The notes: generated by a model from the sequence alone, not told the origin. Positions 15,135 to 23,716 are shown, numbered from the stretch's first letter. The stretch is 40,611 nt of DNA from Candidatus Thorarchaeota archaeon (GCA_004524595.1 SDOA01000022.1:1-40611); one strand, 5' to 3'. Numbers and translations: made by a program.

Positions 15135-17775
15135 TAGTGGCTGGTACGAGGGTATCTATGACATCTAAGACATGTCCTAAAAATATCTGAGATGTAAATC
15201 TCTCAAGGGGAATAACTCTTGCTTTCAATCCTTTTAGAACTCGCATATTTCCCTGCAAGTTTTCATTTCTATTCATTACAAATATTTCGATTTGATATCT
15301 TTCACGCTCTGAAATAGCCTTCAAAAATGGGAGATGTTCTTCGTCGTATTTACCAATTGAACCTGTGAACAACAGAATCATGGTTGGTCGTGAAGTTCCA
15401 AAGTCCTCTAGATATTCTGCAATTGATCGATAAGCTGAGACCATATCTTCTCTCCCGCCTGTTTCCTGAACTTTGTCCAATATCGAGAGGACTAGAGAAA
15501 TCAACACTTCATCTGATTGTAAATTACCATCAAATTCGACATACGGTTGAATCTCTCCTCCATGTTGTATTGAGAATTTTTCAGGAGTATCAGCAAATGT
15601 TACGAGAGCAAGTTTTCCCTTAGTCTGATTATGACTAAGCATGTTAACGACCAATAAAGAACAAATAGCTGCTATCTCTGCTTGTGTTGGATTCTTATCA
15701 AGTTCTTTTAGGAATTGTTCCAATTCTGGAACCTTTTTAGTAAGTGGTTCAAGTTCTATTGCAATTGTTTTGAGTGATTTCATTCTTGTTTCTGACTTGT
15801 TCATGTTCAGTCCTTTAGATACACAAAGAACAATGTTGAGTTCGCGAAATGCTTGAAGAGGTCTGAGATGTATGTTATGGCTAGTTATTTTTGCGATTTG
15901 ACCTGATGTAAGTCTTGGTTCTGTTTGAGTGATACTTAGAGTTAATGGGAATCTCTGCGTTCCCATATTAAGTCTTGACCCCATTCCTATCATTCTAGCA
16001 TCAATATTCTCAACTATCTCGTGATAGTGTAGACGTATGTATGAGAGGAGTTCTGAATTTGGTGTATTTCTATGTGAGGTATATGACAAAACTATCTTGT
16101 CTATTTCTGTTACTTCATCTTCGACCTTTACGATATTGACAACTGATGATTCTCTAAAGCCGATTATTTTAGCATCTTTTTCTGATATAACAATAGATTT
16201 CTCTGAGCATCTGGAATGCTCTTTAACAAGGCCTGCACAATATTGACCGGTTCTACTTTCAAGTGCCAAGACATAATCATCATTTTTGACATCCAATGCA
16301 TCCATATCTGTCCGACACATTCGAAAAGTACCTTGGTCTATTTTAGCAATCTCTATACCAAAGTGAAGTGCAGACATAATTACTCGTGGATTCTCAACTT
16401 GAAGACAAGCCAACAGTGTTTCATCATACCTGACCAAGTGTGCTGGGGAACCGTAAATAGGACCATCCAATTTTGCATTTGCTCTTACAAGAGTCTGAAG
16501 TAGCATACCATCTCTCCTCAAAAGACTCTCACTAAATGCCTTTTTCCAGCCAGAGATCATCAATGCTCCGTTTTTCTCACTCATGATTGCGAGACTGGTA
16601 GCTCGTTCATTATTTTGTTGAATAACAGTAATAACTGCACTATCTAAATCAATCGAACCTCCATTATCATTAATCATATGGTCAATCGAAGCCAATCTAA
16701 GAACATTTTTTGCATCCAAAAGTTGCAAAATCCTGACTAGTTCATTATTAGCTGCTTTAGCCAGATTTTCTTCTGCTACAACTGACATTTTATTATCAGT
16801 GTACACAAGAAATGGTGGTCGTGGTGGTAATATTGACAATAGATTTCCACCAAGTATTCTCTGAACCTCTTCCTCAGATGCTGCAAGATTTCTACTAAAC
16901 AAGTAACTTATGATTTCAGAAACACCATCGCCTAAATGAGTTTCAGGGTAAGATGAAGCAAACATTACATCTCGCGACCAATCACTGTTTCCTTTTTCCT
17001 TTCTCAAATAACGAATAATTGTGGAGAGCGACGATATCGTGGCTCCTGCAGTTAGAATCTTAGTATTCGGGATATCTAAAAGACGCGTTAGCTCTTTATT
17101 CCATTCTTTTTGGTTCCTTGTTTTTAACACAAGGTTAGGAGAATTCAGACCTGCATCTTTTAAGAGAATCAACCATTCAAGAAGTGGATCTAATTCATCG
17201 GGAAAATCAAGTTCAATAAATATTGGTCTTTGGGATTTAATACTACCTAAAAGATCTGTACGATTAGAACCTTTTATTACTCTTGCCAAATCCGTAGCTT
17301 TGAGTAAGCAGCCCCATCCTTGAGGAGTCCTTCTGTCTAACCTCATATCTTGGAGATGATAAAATCGATGACTGTTTGGAGGCATAGTTGCCCATCTATA
17401 TATTGACTCTGAGTTTGCATCTTGCTGAGCTATTGGTAGTAGCTTCTCTCCAAACCCAATCAACGGATTAATCATGAACGAATCTATTGACCAACTTGAT
17501 TGTGAAAGTTCAGATGCTCCTTGTGAGAACTCGTTGAGAAATCTTGGTCTTTTCAGATAATCATATGCTCTTCTAGGAAGGAATTGAAAAGCTCCTGGAT
17601 ATTCTGTAGTAAAATCATATAGTTGATTCTCTACCATATTATAATATGAAAACACCCTCTCAGGATCGAAAGTCTGAATGTATTTCCCAGCTCTAACTAT
17701 TCCGAGCTGCATGTATGAATCGAAGACAAAAAATTGATGTATCTCACTTGCTTCAATATCTTCTATAACTATCAA
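15112..17775 (-). CDS. Pseudo-amidohydrolase / CDC48-N-like / vWA fusion with lost metal sites
   Basis: 887 residues in three parts. Residues 1-320 align by motif with the neighbouring amidohydrolase (for example EEEVQRILGGNLLSILPP), but the metal ligands are gone: the HxH position reads DSYMQLG (Y21, Q23), the AHCG position reads TAGAT and the FGTD position reads FASS (S275). Residues about 340-460 match the other protein's C-terminal extension loosely. Residues 475-625 resemble the CDC48-N double barrel (GTFRMCRTDMDALDVKNDD). From 645 a vWA fold follows with CVSKGLN in place of DxSxS, GGREDM in place of GGTLTDM and FTGS in place of LTDG. TTG start with GGAG nine bases ahead. It resembles a fusion of the 17919 and 19495 genes turned into a non-catalytic adaptor; role inferred. 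Confidence 0.65.
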   Translation of the reverse strand: MIVIEDIEASEIHQFFVFDSYMQLGIVRAGKYIQTFDPERVFSYYNMVENQLYDFTTEYPGAFQFLPRRAYDYLKRPRFLNEFSQGASELSQSSWSIDSFMINPLIGFGEKLLPIAQQDANSESIYRWATMPPNSHRFYHLQDMRLDRRTPQGWGCLLKATDLARVIKGSNRTDLLGSIKSQRPIFIELDFPDELDPLLEWLILLKDAGLNSPNLVLKTRNQKEWNKELTRLLDIPNTKILTAGATISSLSTIIRYLRKEKGNSDWSRDVMFASSYPETHLGDGVSEIISYLFSRNLAASEEEVQRILGGNLLSILPPRPPFLVYTDNKMSVVAEENLAKAANNELVRILQLLDAKNVLRLASIDHMINDNGGSIDLDSAVITVIQQNNERATSLAIMSEKNGALMISGWKKAFSESLLRRDGMLLQTLVRANAKLDGPIYGSPAHLVRYDETLLACLQVENPRVIMSALHFGIEIAKIDQGTFRMCRTDMDALDVKNDDYVLALESRTGQYCAGLVKEHSRCSEKSIVISEKDAKIIGFRESSVVNIVKVEDEVTEIDKIVLSYTSHRNTPNSELLSYIRLHYHEIVENIDARMIGMGSRLNMGTQRFPLTLSITQTEPRLTSGQIAKITSHNIHLRPLQAFRELNIVLCVSKGLNMNKSETRMKSLKTIAIELEPLTKKVPELEQFLKELDKNPTQAEIAAICSLLVVNMLSHNQTKGKLALVTFADTPEKFSIQHGGEIQPYVEFDGNLQSDEVLISLVLSILDKVQETGGREDMVSAYRSIAEYLEDFGTSRPTMILLFTGSIGKYDEEHLPFLKAISERERYQIEIFVMNRNENLQGNMRVLKGLKARVIPLERFTSQIFLGHVLDVIDTLVPATINPQSDV

Positions 17776-17800
17776 TATGTGCAGCTCCGACTTACTTCAT

Positions 17801-17850
17801 CATAATGCAGTATGTGATATATGCATAGTGTCGATATCACTCGCATTATG
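17801..17850. promoter_or_regulatory. Nested inverted repeat in divergent promoter region
   Basis: CATAATGC (17801-17808) pairs with GCATTATG (17843-17850), and inside it GTGATAT (17814-17820) pairs with ATATCAC (17834-17840). The two share nearly the same centre near 17826. It lies between the 887-residue gene and the amidohydrolase gene, so it could bind a dimeric regulator of both. Confidence 0.45.
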
Positions 17851-17918
17851 AGTTCTCTCTCTAAAGGAATAGTTTATCATCTCTCTATGATGATTTAAAC
17901 CGGAGGTCTATTATTCAT

Positions 17919-19424
17919 ATGCTCATTGTCAGAGCAATTGATGACATTCCTAAAAGAGGTATCAAGAAAGGTGATTTATTTCAACTGTTTCTTGTAGATG
18001 CACATCATCATATGGGTAGAGAAAAGACTCATCGGAATACTCCCTCTGGTGCTTACGAATTCTATGCCTCCTTATGGTTTGAATTGCAGAAAATAGCTGA
18101 ACAGATGATTGAAGAAGAAAAACTACTCTTTGAACCAATTAAGGTTATTGGACCTCCTTTTGCATCAAGATGTTTTGAAAGTCATGATAGTTGGAAAAGG
18201 ATGAATCATGGTTGGCTTATTGATAAAACAGTTGTTTTTCCGTATACTGATGATTATTCAAAACCCAAGAGTCACAATGAAGCATCATTCAAAATATCAA
18301 ATGACAAAATTGCTGCATGGACAACTCGCGCTCCACATTCCACTCGACTTATTGGATTCGCCAGAATCGATCCCAATGATGAACTAAAATCAAAAGGTCT
18401 TGCTATAAAAGAACTAGAAAGAAGTGTGCATCAGCTTGGACTACGAGGCTTGAAGATGCATCCCCTTGCTCAATTATTCATCGACTCTATTGAAGGTGAA
18501 ATAACTAAAGACATTGTGAAACGAGCTGGTGAACTTAATATTCCTGTCCTCTTCGACACTCGAAGTATATCCACTGTTATTAAAATTAGAAATCTAGTTG
18601 AAACAATGAGAAATGACCCTGATTGTGGAACTGCAATAAAGGGCCTTCGTATTATTCTTGCCCATTGTGGAATGTCACCAGGTGACTCGCGTCTTTATGA
18701 AGCACTAAAGGATCCAATAATCTATGCAGAAACATCAACTCTTCATGACCTTGATGTTCCTATATTATTTGAATCAGCAATTGATAGACTAAAAGGATCG
18801 GAGTTCAAATGGTCTGAAAAGATTCTTTTTGGTACTGACTTCAGTTTTCTCTCAGTACAAGCTGCTGATATCATTCTTTACCTCCTATCGAAGAAGTTTC
18901 CTGGAACCTTAGCTGATATTCAACGAATCTTAGGTGGCAATATTTTATCGATTATCAAGAATCCCTTTTCAACTGTTCAAGGTCAATCAATAACTCCAAC
19001 TGAGTTCACATGCATTGACCCTAAAGGCTCTGGACAACTTCAACTTGAAACCACACTACTTGAACTGATAAATCGAGAAGATTGGGATTTGTGTTCGCTA
19101 GATCTGATGCTTCCTCCACGTGGTACTTGGCCTGAACCACAACCTCTCTCGAAAGGTGGGTTTAGTGGCATCTATCTTGATTCCTATGTCTTGTGTTTGA
19201 AATCAAGGAGGTTAGATAGGGAACTTCATGTCTGGATTCGTAGACAACCCGGAGATGTTCTATTGTGTTCAATTTTAAACACACATGGCAAGTCTTCCCT
19301 TGATACAGTTGAAAACGCATCACAAAGTTTCAACCCAGTACTGCTACGATTACTATCAGACTATTCTATCTCACTACCCTCTTCTACTGATTTATCAACG
19401 AGAGTAGTATCATATATTGACTAG
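17919..19424 (+). CDS. Amidohydrolase_2-like metal-dependent hydrolase with C-terminal extension
   Basis: 501 residues. Residues 20-350 form an amidohydrolase-type TIM barrel: the HxH motif is VDAHHHMG (H29, H31), the catalytic histidine region is ILAHCGMSPG (H249) and the last ligand is LFGTDFSF (D307). At the third metal-ligand position, where family members have His, the sequence reads VLFDTRS (D213). The family includes decarboxylases and hydrolases of the ACMSD/LigW group; the substrate is unknown. About 150 residues after QRILGGNILSII have no clear match except partly in the 887-residue protein. ATG start behind CCGGAGG. The 19495 vWA gene follows 70 bases downstream, likely in one operon. 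The intact copy of the site that the divergent 887-residue protein has lost. Confidence 0.7.
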   Translation: MLIVRAIDDIPKRGIKKGDLFQLFLVDAHHHMGREKTHRNTPSGAYEFYASLWFELQKIAEQMIEEEKLLFEPIKVIGPPFASRCFESHDSWKRMNHGWLIDKTVVFPYTDDYSKPKSHNEASFKISNDKIAAWTTRAPHSTRLIGFARIDPNDELKSKGLAIKELERSVHQLGLRGLKMHPLAQLFIDSIEGEITKDIVKRAGELNIPVLFDTRSISTVIKIRNLVETMRNDPDCGTAIKGLRIILAHCGMSPGDSRLYEALKDPIIYAETSTLHDLDVPILFESAIDRLKGSEFKWSEKILFGTDFSFLSVQAADIILYLLSKKFPGTLADIQRILGGNILSIIKNPFSTVQGQSITPTEFTCIDPKGSGQLQLETTLLELINREDWDLCSLDLMLPPRGTWPEPQPLSKGGFSGIYLDSYVLCLKSRRLDRELHVWIRRQPGDVLLCSILNTHGKSSLDTVENASQSFNPVLLRLLSDYSISLPSSTDLSTRVVSYID

Positions 19425-19480
19425 TGCAAACCTCATATTCTTTATAACAATAGGAAGAAACAATGATGATAGATGATAAT

Positions 19481-19486
19481 AGGAGG
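19481..19486 (+). promoter_or_regulatory. Strong ribosome-binding site facing a non-standard start
   Basis: AGGAGG lies eight bases before an in-frame ATC at 19495, while no ATG, GTG or TTG occurs in frame between the upstream TAG (19480-19482) and the TTG at 19576, 90 bases farther. The site decides the likely start of the vWA gene. Confidence 0.55.
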
Positions 19487-19494
19487 AAATTACC

Positions 19495-20784
19495 ATCACA
19501 AAAAAAATAGAACTAGAAATTCTGGATGGTGGAGATCTTCGAGGGTTTGCTAATCTCCACCCTAAGACAGCAGAGTTGCTTGATGCAGATATTGGTTCTA
19601 TTGTCGTTTTTGAAGATCCTCAGAGCAGTTTCTGGGGTGCTGCAGAAATTAGAAAGAGCAAAGACGTAAGTGAAGACAAAATTGTCATTGATACACTTGT
19701 TCTTGAAGCATCTCTTCTGATGGAAGGCGATGTTGTTGACGTAACACTCTATGATCAAGATATGGTTGCATTAGAATATGTTGAATTCGGTATTAAACCT
19801 CTCACAGAAGATGCTAATACTGAGGATCTTGTTACACGAGCTGCTGAGAAAGTGAAATCTCTTGAAGATATTATTGGAGGTCGTTTAGTATATTCAGGAA
19901 TGTCATTTAATTGGCCAGAGCTAAATTCCAAAGTTGAAATCCTTGAAACTAAACCTGCATTATCTGGAAAGAGTTTCGCCAAGCTCGCTTTTGAAGCGTT
20001 AAGAGAACGCACTGGTTATCAATTCAAGACAGTAGGAATCGCATCCCCTTTCAACGCAGTCCTCTGTATTGATACCAGTGGTTCAATGAAGACCACAGAT
20101 GTTCCAGTACAGGATATTGCACATGCACGCGAGGGCCTTAAGGATTTGGCTGGTGATAGTCCTGAAGTACAGGCTTTTCTAAACCGTTTTGAGGAAGGAA
20201 AGAATGTCAGCAGAGCTGAAGCTGCTGCAATGGCTGTACTTCTCTATCTGGCTGAAAAAGTTGGTCGGGGATATGGCGAGAAGGTCGGAGTCATCACCTT
20301 TGAAAAAGAGGTGAGCGAAATGACCTTCTTAAATTCGGAAACCGGTGAGGTTCAACCTTTTGTTGAGTGTACGGGCAGAGAGAAAGCGCTAGGTCTACAA
20401 ATCATTAGCACTCATGTAGTCGATAAAGTCGAAGAAGGTGGGACATTGACTGATATGGGTGCAGCGTTAGCAAAAGCTCATGACATTATAGAGGAATTTG
20501 GAGACCCTAATAAACCAGTGATGCTTATTATGCTCACAGATGGGATGACCACATCTGGACCTCCTCCCTTGAAAATTCTCAAAGAGCAGTTCCCTGACCG
20601 AACACGGCTTGTCATATACACTATTGGCTTGGGTGAACGAAGTGAAATTGACGAAGAACTTATGTTAGCAATTGCTCAATATGGAAATGGCAGCTATCGT
20701 CACGTGGATAATATGAGAGACCTACTTGAATGGTATGGTAAACTTGCTGGGGAATTCGCAGTCGTGATTCGCGGATCTGAATAG
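19495..20784 (+). CDS. CDC48-N-like/vWA protein with intact metal site
   Basis: About 429 residues if begun at ATC 19495. The N-terminal part (KIELEILDGGDLRGFANLHP, then LLDADIGSIVVFEDP and LMEGDVVDVTLYD) matches a CDC48-N double-psi barrel, and EDIIGGRLVYSGMSFNWPEL fits the second small barrel; beginning at TTG 19576 would cut off the first strands. The vWA part starts near 185 with a complete metal site: CIDTSGSM (D193-S197), GGTLTDMG (T317) and MLTDGMTT (D349). No AAA+ module is present. Cytosolic; likely a metal-dependent partner-binding protein whose CDC48-N-like part recognises a cofactor or client. It is paired with the amidohydrolase gene, and the 887-residue divergent protein joins both kinds of domain. 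Confidence 0.7.
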   Translation: MTKKIELEILDGGDLRGFANLHPKTAELLDADIGSIVVFEDPQSSFWGAAEIRKSKDVSEDKIVIDTLVLEASLLMEGDVVDVTLYDQDMVALEYVEFGIKPLTEDANTEDLVTRAAEKVKSLEDIIGGRLVYSGMSFNWPELNSKVEILETKPALSGKSFAKLAFEALRERTGYQFKTVGIASPFNAVLCIDTSGSMKTTDVPVQDIAHAREGLKDLAGDSPEVQAFLNRFEEGKNVSRAEAAAMAVLLYLAEKVGRGYGEKVGVITFEKEVSEMTFLNSETGEVQPFVECTGREKALGLQIISTHVVDKVEEGGTLTDMGAALAKAHDIIEEFGDPNKPVMLIMLTDGMTTSGPPPLKILKEQFPDRTRLVIYTIGLGERSEIDEELMLAIAQYGNGSYRHVDNMRDLLEWYGKLAGEFAVVIRGSE

Positions 20785-20788
20785 AGAT

Positions 20789-21943
20789 CTATCTTGGTTC
20801 AAGAGCTTGGGAAAGACCTTGAAGAGTTTCGAGATCCATTTCCTTTATCTGCTCTTCTGGTATGCCTTCAAGCATTGATTCAGGAATAGTAATTAATAAC
20901 TCAGCTTTTTCTTTTCCATATTTTTTAACGAATTCTTCCATTCTAGGATCGTCATGTTTTGGCTCTTCTTCTCTTTCTTCTAATTCTGTAGATTCACTAC
21001 CAGAAGATGATGCTAAGAGTGCCTCAAGTTCTTCAATTGTCAAACTTGAAAGTGTTTCATCAGAGACTGAATCACGCACCTCAGGAGGCAATTTCTTAAT
21101 CAGCGAAGCTCGTGATGGACCTGCTTCTTTCTTCTTTACTTTTGTGACCTTTCTAACTTTTACTGCTTTCTTCTTCTTCTTCTCAGTAGTAGGTATTGCT
21201 ACTTTGAGCTTCTGTACTAATTCTCGAGCAGAATCTGGTGTGAGACGCTTGAGATCTTCCGGGGGAAGTGTGGTGAGTAATTCATCAGGCAGCTCACTAA
21301 GGATGGATTCAACTTCATCTGACAATCCATCTACTTGTGCAGCTTTTGGGATGGCTCCAGTTTTACTGGCTTCTCCCGTCAGAAGAATTGGGGTACCTTC
21401 GAGCTCTTCGACCATCATGCTAACATCAATATCAAGATCGAAATCCTTTGAACGCCAATCCATGAATCTATTAATTGAATCAGGTCTCATTTTAATTGAA
21501 GTGAGGAGTTTAGTGATTTCTTCTTCAGGCATATCTGGGAAATCATTAATCATTTTGTCAATAGTATCTTGGGACACTCGGGCCCATAGAGGTCCGTTTA
21601 GAATTTTTGAAAGCCCTGCTGCACAATGCGATTTAACCCATGTATTTGCATCTTTTAATCCTTGTAAGAGATTTGGTATAGTTTTGGGTTGATGATAAAA
21701 AGCAAGTGCCTGTGCCGCTGCAATTCTAACATTCACCACATCATCATTCATTACTTTTACGACATCTGTGACTATATTAGGATCTGCAACTTCAATAGAT
21801 GCAATTAGCGCCCTTTCACGTACAATATCAGAGGAGTCAGTAAATGCTTTTATCAGTGCTTTCATTTCACTAGCATTTGTTCTTGCTAAACGTCCTACTT
21901 CGTCAGTATCAAATTCTAGCAGTAGTTTTCTAGTGTCAGGCAA
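20789..21943 (-). CDS. HEAT-repeat protein with Lys-rich linker and helical C-terminal region
   Basis: 384 residues. The first 135 contain HEAT-type repeats (IVRERALIASIEVADPNIV, VNVRIAAAQALAFYHQPKTI, TWVKSHCAAGLSKI). Residues 215-250 and 285-315 carry short repeated helices with an LPxELL/LPPEDL flavour (ILSELPDELLTTLPPEDLKR). A very basic linker (KKKKKAVKVRKVTKVKKK) lies between them, and the end is acidic and helical. Such proteins act as scaffolds in the cytosol; the basic linker could contact nucleic acid or membrane. TTG start with GGAGG ahead. It is tail-to-tail with the vWA gene, only four bases apart, so no functional link is implied. Confidence 0.65.
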   Translation of the reverse strand: MPDTRKLLLEFDTDEVGRLARTNASEMKALIKAFTDSSDIVRERALIASIEVADPNIVTDVVKVMNDDVVNVRIAAAQALAFYHQPKTIPNLLQGLKDANTWVKSHCAAGLSKILNGPLWARVSQDTIDKMINDFPDMPEEEITKLLTSIKMRPDSINRFMDWRSKDFDLDIDVSMMVEELEGTPILLTGEASKTGAIPKAAQVDGLSDEVESILSELPDELLTTLPPEDLKRLTPDSARELVQKLKVAIPTTEKKKKKAVKVRKVTKVKKKEAGPSRASLIKKLPPEVRDSVSDETLSSLTIEELEALLASSSGSESTELEEREEEPKHDDPRMEEFVKKYGKEKAELLITIPESMLEGIPEEQIKEMDLETLQGLSQALEPR

Positions 21944-22108
21944 TCCTACTCCTCCAATGGCATTCTTCTGCGAGTTATTCTTTTTGATATAAATACCAAC
22001 TTATCTACTTGACCTTTTAATGTGAAGTAAAGACTCCTGCTTATATCACTTCGCACGACATATTTACTATTCTCGGATGTACTTTTTTTTACCGCATGAG
22101 TTTTAGGG

Positions 22109-22122
22109 TGGTTCAAGAACCA
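22109..22122. promoter_or_regulatory. Small palindrome ahead of the CPBP gene
   Basis: TGGTTC-AA-GAACCA is a perfect 6-bp inverted repeat with a two-base centre, 18 bases before the ATG at 22140. It could be an operator or part of the 5' leader. Confidence 0.3.
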
Positions 22123-22139
22123 AAACCTCGGTGTAAATC

Positions 22140-22946
22140 ATGAGTCATGACCGCCAATATGACGCATTGAAAGTCATTCTCTTCATGGCATTGATGCTTC
22201 TGATTGTGGAGATGTCACCAATTCTAACACATTTCTTTACAGGTGATATGTATCTACTTGTCGGTACAATAACCTTCTTTGCAACATTCTTTTTCATGTA
22301 TCTTGTAATCGAGGGTTTTGTTAAGTGGGATGGTACCTCAATTACAAAATTAGGAATCGACATCGATGAAAAAACAATACATCACTTACTTGTTGGTGCT
22401 ATTGCTGGAATTCTTTCAGCCTTAGTTGTTGTTGCAATTGCTTATGTATATGAAGCAAGTCTGAGACCTTTAACCGAAATAACTGCAGATCTAATCGTTT
22501 CAGAGATTATAATCACGACTCCAATAGCTCTGTTTGAGGAGCTTGCTCACAGAGGATATATCCTACCACGAATTGAAACATTATTGGGTAAAACGAGCGC
22601 AATTCTGATTAGCTCATTGTTTTTTTCGTTTCTCCACTTTAGTTGGTGGACCTTTCCAATTGTTACCCCTCTCTTAATATCCATTTTTACATTCAATATT
22701 TTCTTGGGAGGAATAATTCTTAGTTTAAGTTATTATTGGTCTGGAAGACGACTCTGGGTGCCAATATCTTTTCACTTTGCTTGGAATATGTTGGCTTACA
22801 TCTTATTTCCAAGCTTTCCCAGAGAACCGGTTTTGCAACCTGAGCTCTTCCAAATTGAATGGGGAATAACTACAATAATCGGCTTTCTTTTCGGGCTCTC
22901 TCTTCTCTATGGTCTACTCTATTCAAAAAGAGAAAATAAAAGATGA
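22140..22946 (+). CDS. CPBP-family intramembrane metalloprotease
   Basis: 268 residues with about seven membrane segments. The CPBP (Abi/CAAX protease) motifs are all present: FEELAHRGYILPRIE (EExxxR), SLFFSFLHFSWW (FxxxH) and ISFHFAWNM (HxxxN). These enzymes place two Glu and two His residues in the membrane to bind zinc and cut prenylated or membrane-anchored peptides; relatives work in bacteriocin self-immunity and CAAX processing. Which substrate it cuts here is unknown. ATG start with a weak CGGTG ahead. A terminator hairpin overlaps the stop and serves the convergent NfeD gene as well. Confidence 0.82.
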   Translation: MSHDRQYDALKVILFMALMLLIVEMSPILTHFFTGDMYLLVGTITFFATFFFMYLVIEGFVKWDGTSITKLGIDIDEKTIHHLLVGAIAGILSALVVVAIAYVYEASLRPLTEITADLIVSEIIITTPIALFEELAHRGYILPRIETLLGKTSAILISSLFFSFLHFSWWTFPIVTPLLISIFTFNIFLGGIILSLSYYWSGRRLWVPISFHFAWNMLAYILFPSFPREPVLQPELFQIEWGITTIIGFLFGLSLLYGLLYSKRENKR

Positions 22947-22973
22947 TGGAGTTGAAGGTCCAACTCCCTCATC
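22942..22973. terminator. Long hairpin between convergent genes
   Basis: GATGATGGAGTTG (22942-22954) and CAACTCCCTCATC (22961-22973) form a 13-bp stem with one mismatch and a six-base loop. It overlaps the CPBP stop codon and ends five bases before the NfeD gene's stop. Confidence 0.55.
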
Positions 22974-22977
22974 AAAA

Positions 22978-23691
22978 TTAGTGATCTTGGCCGATGACAA
23001 TGTCATCTGGTCTTGCTACAATCATGGTCATTCCAGTCATTCCAACTATCACGACCTTCTCTCCTTCTCTAATGGGTGGCCCTGTTGTCTTTGCCCACCA
23101 TATCTCTGCACCAGTCTTAACTTTCCCTTTTGGATTAATGTCTGTAATTGCGTGAATATCAGCATACTTGAATTGCGAATAGGCTGGCCATTGATCATAG
23201 TTCCTCAAAAATATGAAGTACAGTGCCATCATACAAAAAACACTGCCTACCATGATATACACAGTGAGTTGTCTTGTTGAATCTATTAGGATTGAAAGGA
23301 AAATTACAATGCCATATATTGGGAATAGTTTTAGAGATACTTGTGCATCAATAAAACCACCTTCTACAAAGCTACTTCCTCCCGTAAACACTGTGAACAT
23401 CATGTAGAGAATGAATCCTATAACTAGAAGCATCCACCAGTCAAATACAACTGGTTCAGCTCTATTGAAGCTAGTATATACAAGCTCGAATACAAAGAGG
23501 ATCAGAACTAATGGCACAGTCACTTGAGCCATTGCTTTTCCTGTAGCTGGTTCAAGCGTGATTATCATTAGTGTCAAAATTACAGCCAATAAAATAAGAC
23601 CAATTAATGGGTCAATTAGGAAGTATGTCATGACCATACTCAATAATGAGAACATGATCATGACAACAAAGATCTTAATCCACGCATCCAT
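22978..23691 (-). CDS. NfeD-like membrane protein
   Basis: 237 residues. About five membrane segments occupy residues 1-165 (first WIKIFVVMIMFSLLSMVM). The soluble tail after 185 (GKVKTGAEIWWAKTTGPPI, then EKVVIVGMTGMTMIVARP) is the small OB-type barrel found at the end of NfeD proteins. The N-terminal serine protease domain of long NfeD is absent, so this is the short form. NfeD proteins are nearly always next to SPFH/stomatin genes, as here: it follows the SPFH gene by 25 bases and starts behind an AGGAGGG ribosome-binding site. The pair probably organises membrane domains or controls proteolysis there. Confidence 0.78.
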   Translation of the reverse strand: MDAWIKIFVVMIMFSLLSMVMTYFLIDPLIGLILLAVILTLMIITLEPATGKAMAQVTVPLVLILFVFELVYTSFNRAEPVVFDWWMLLVIGFILYMMFTVFTGGSSFVEGGFIDAQVSLKLFPIYGIVIFLSILIDSTRQLTVYIMVGSVFCMMALYFIFLRNYDQWPAYSQFKYADIHAITDINPKGKVKTGAEIWWAKTTGPPIREGEKVVIVGMTGMTMIVARPDDIVIGQDH

Positions 23692-23716
23692 TTTGTTCCC
23701 TCCTGTTAAGACTCAT

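Noticed and set aside
11379..20784. MoxR- or CDC48-type AAA+ ATPase in the vWA locus
   Set aside because: No frame in the locus has a Walker A/B pair. The P-loops in the window belong to cpgS and the two ABC ATPases.
20862..21692. 276-codon Ser-rich open frame antisense to the HEAT-repeat gene
   Set aside because: Its Ser/Phe-rich sequence reflects the Lys- and Glu-rich codons of the real gene on the other strand, and no motif or ribosome-binding site supports it.
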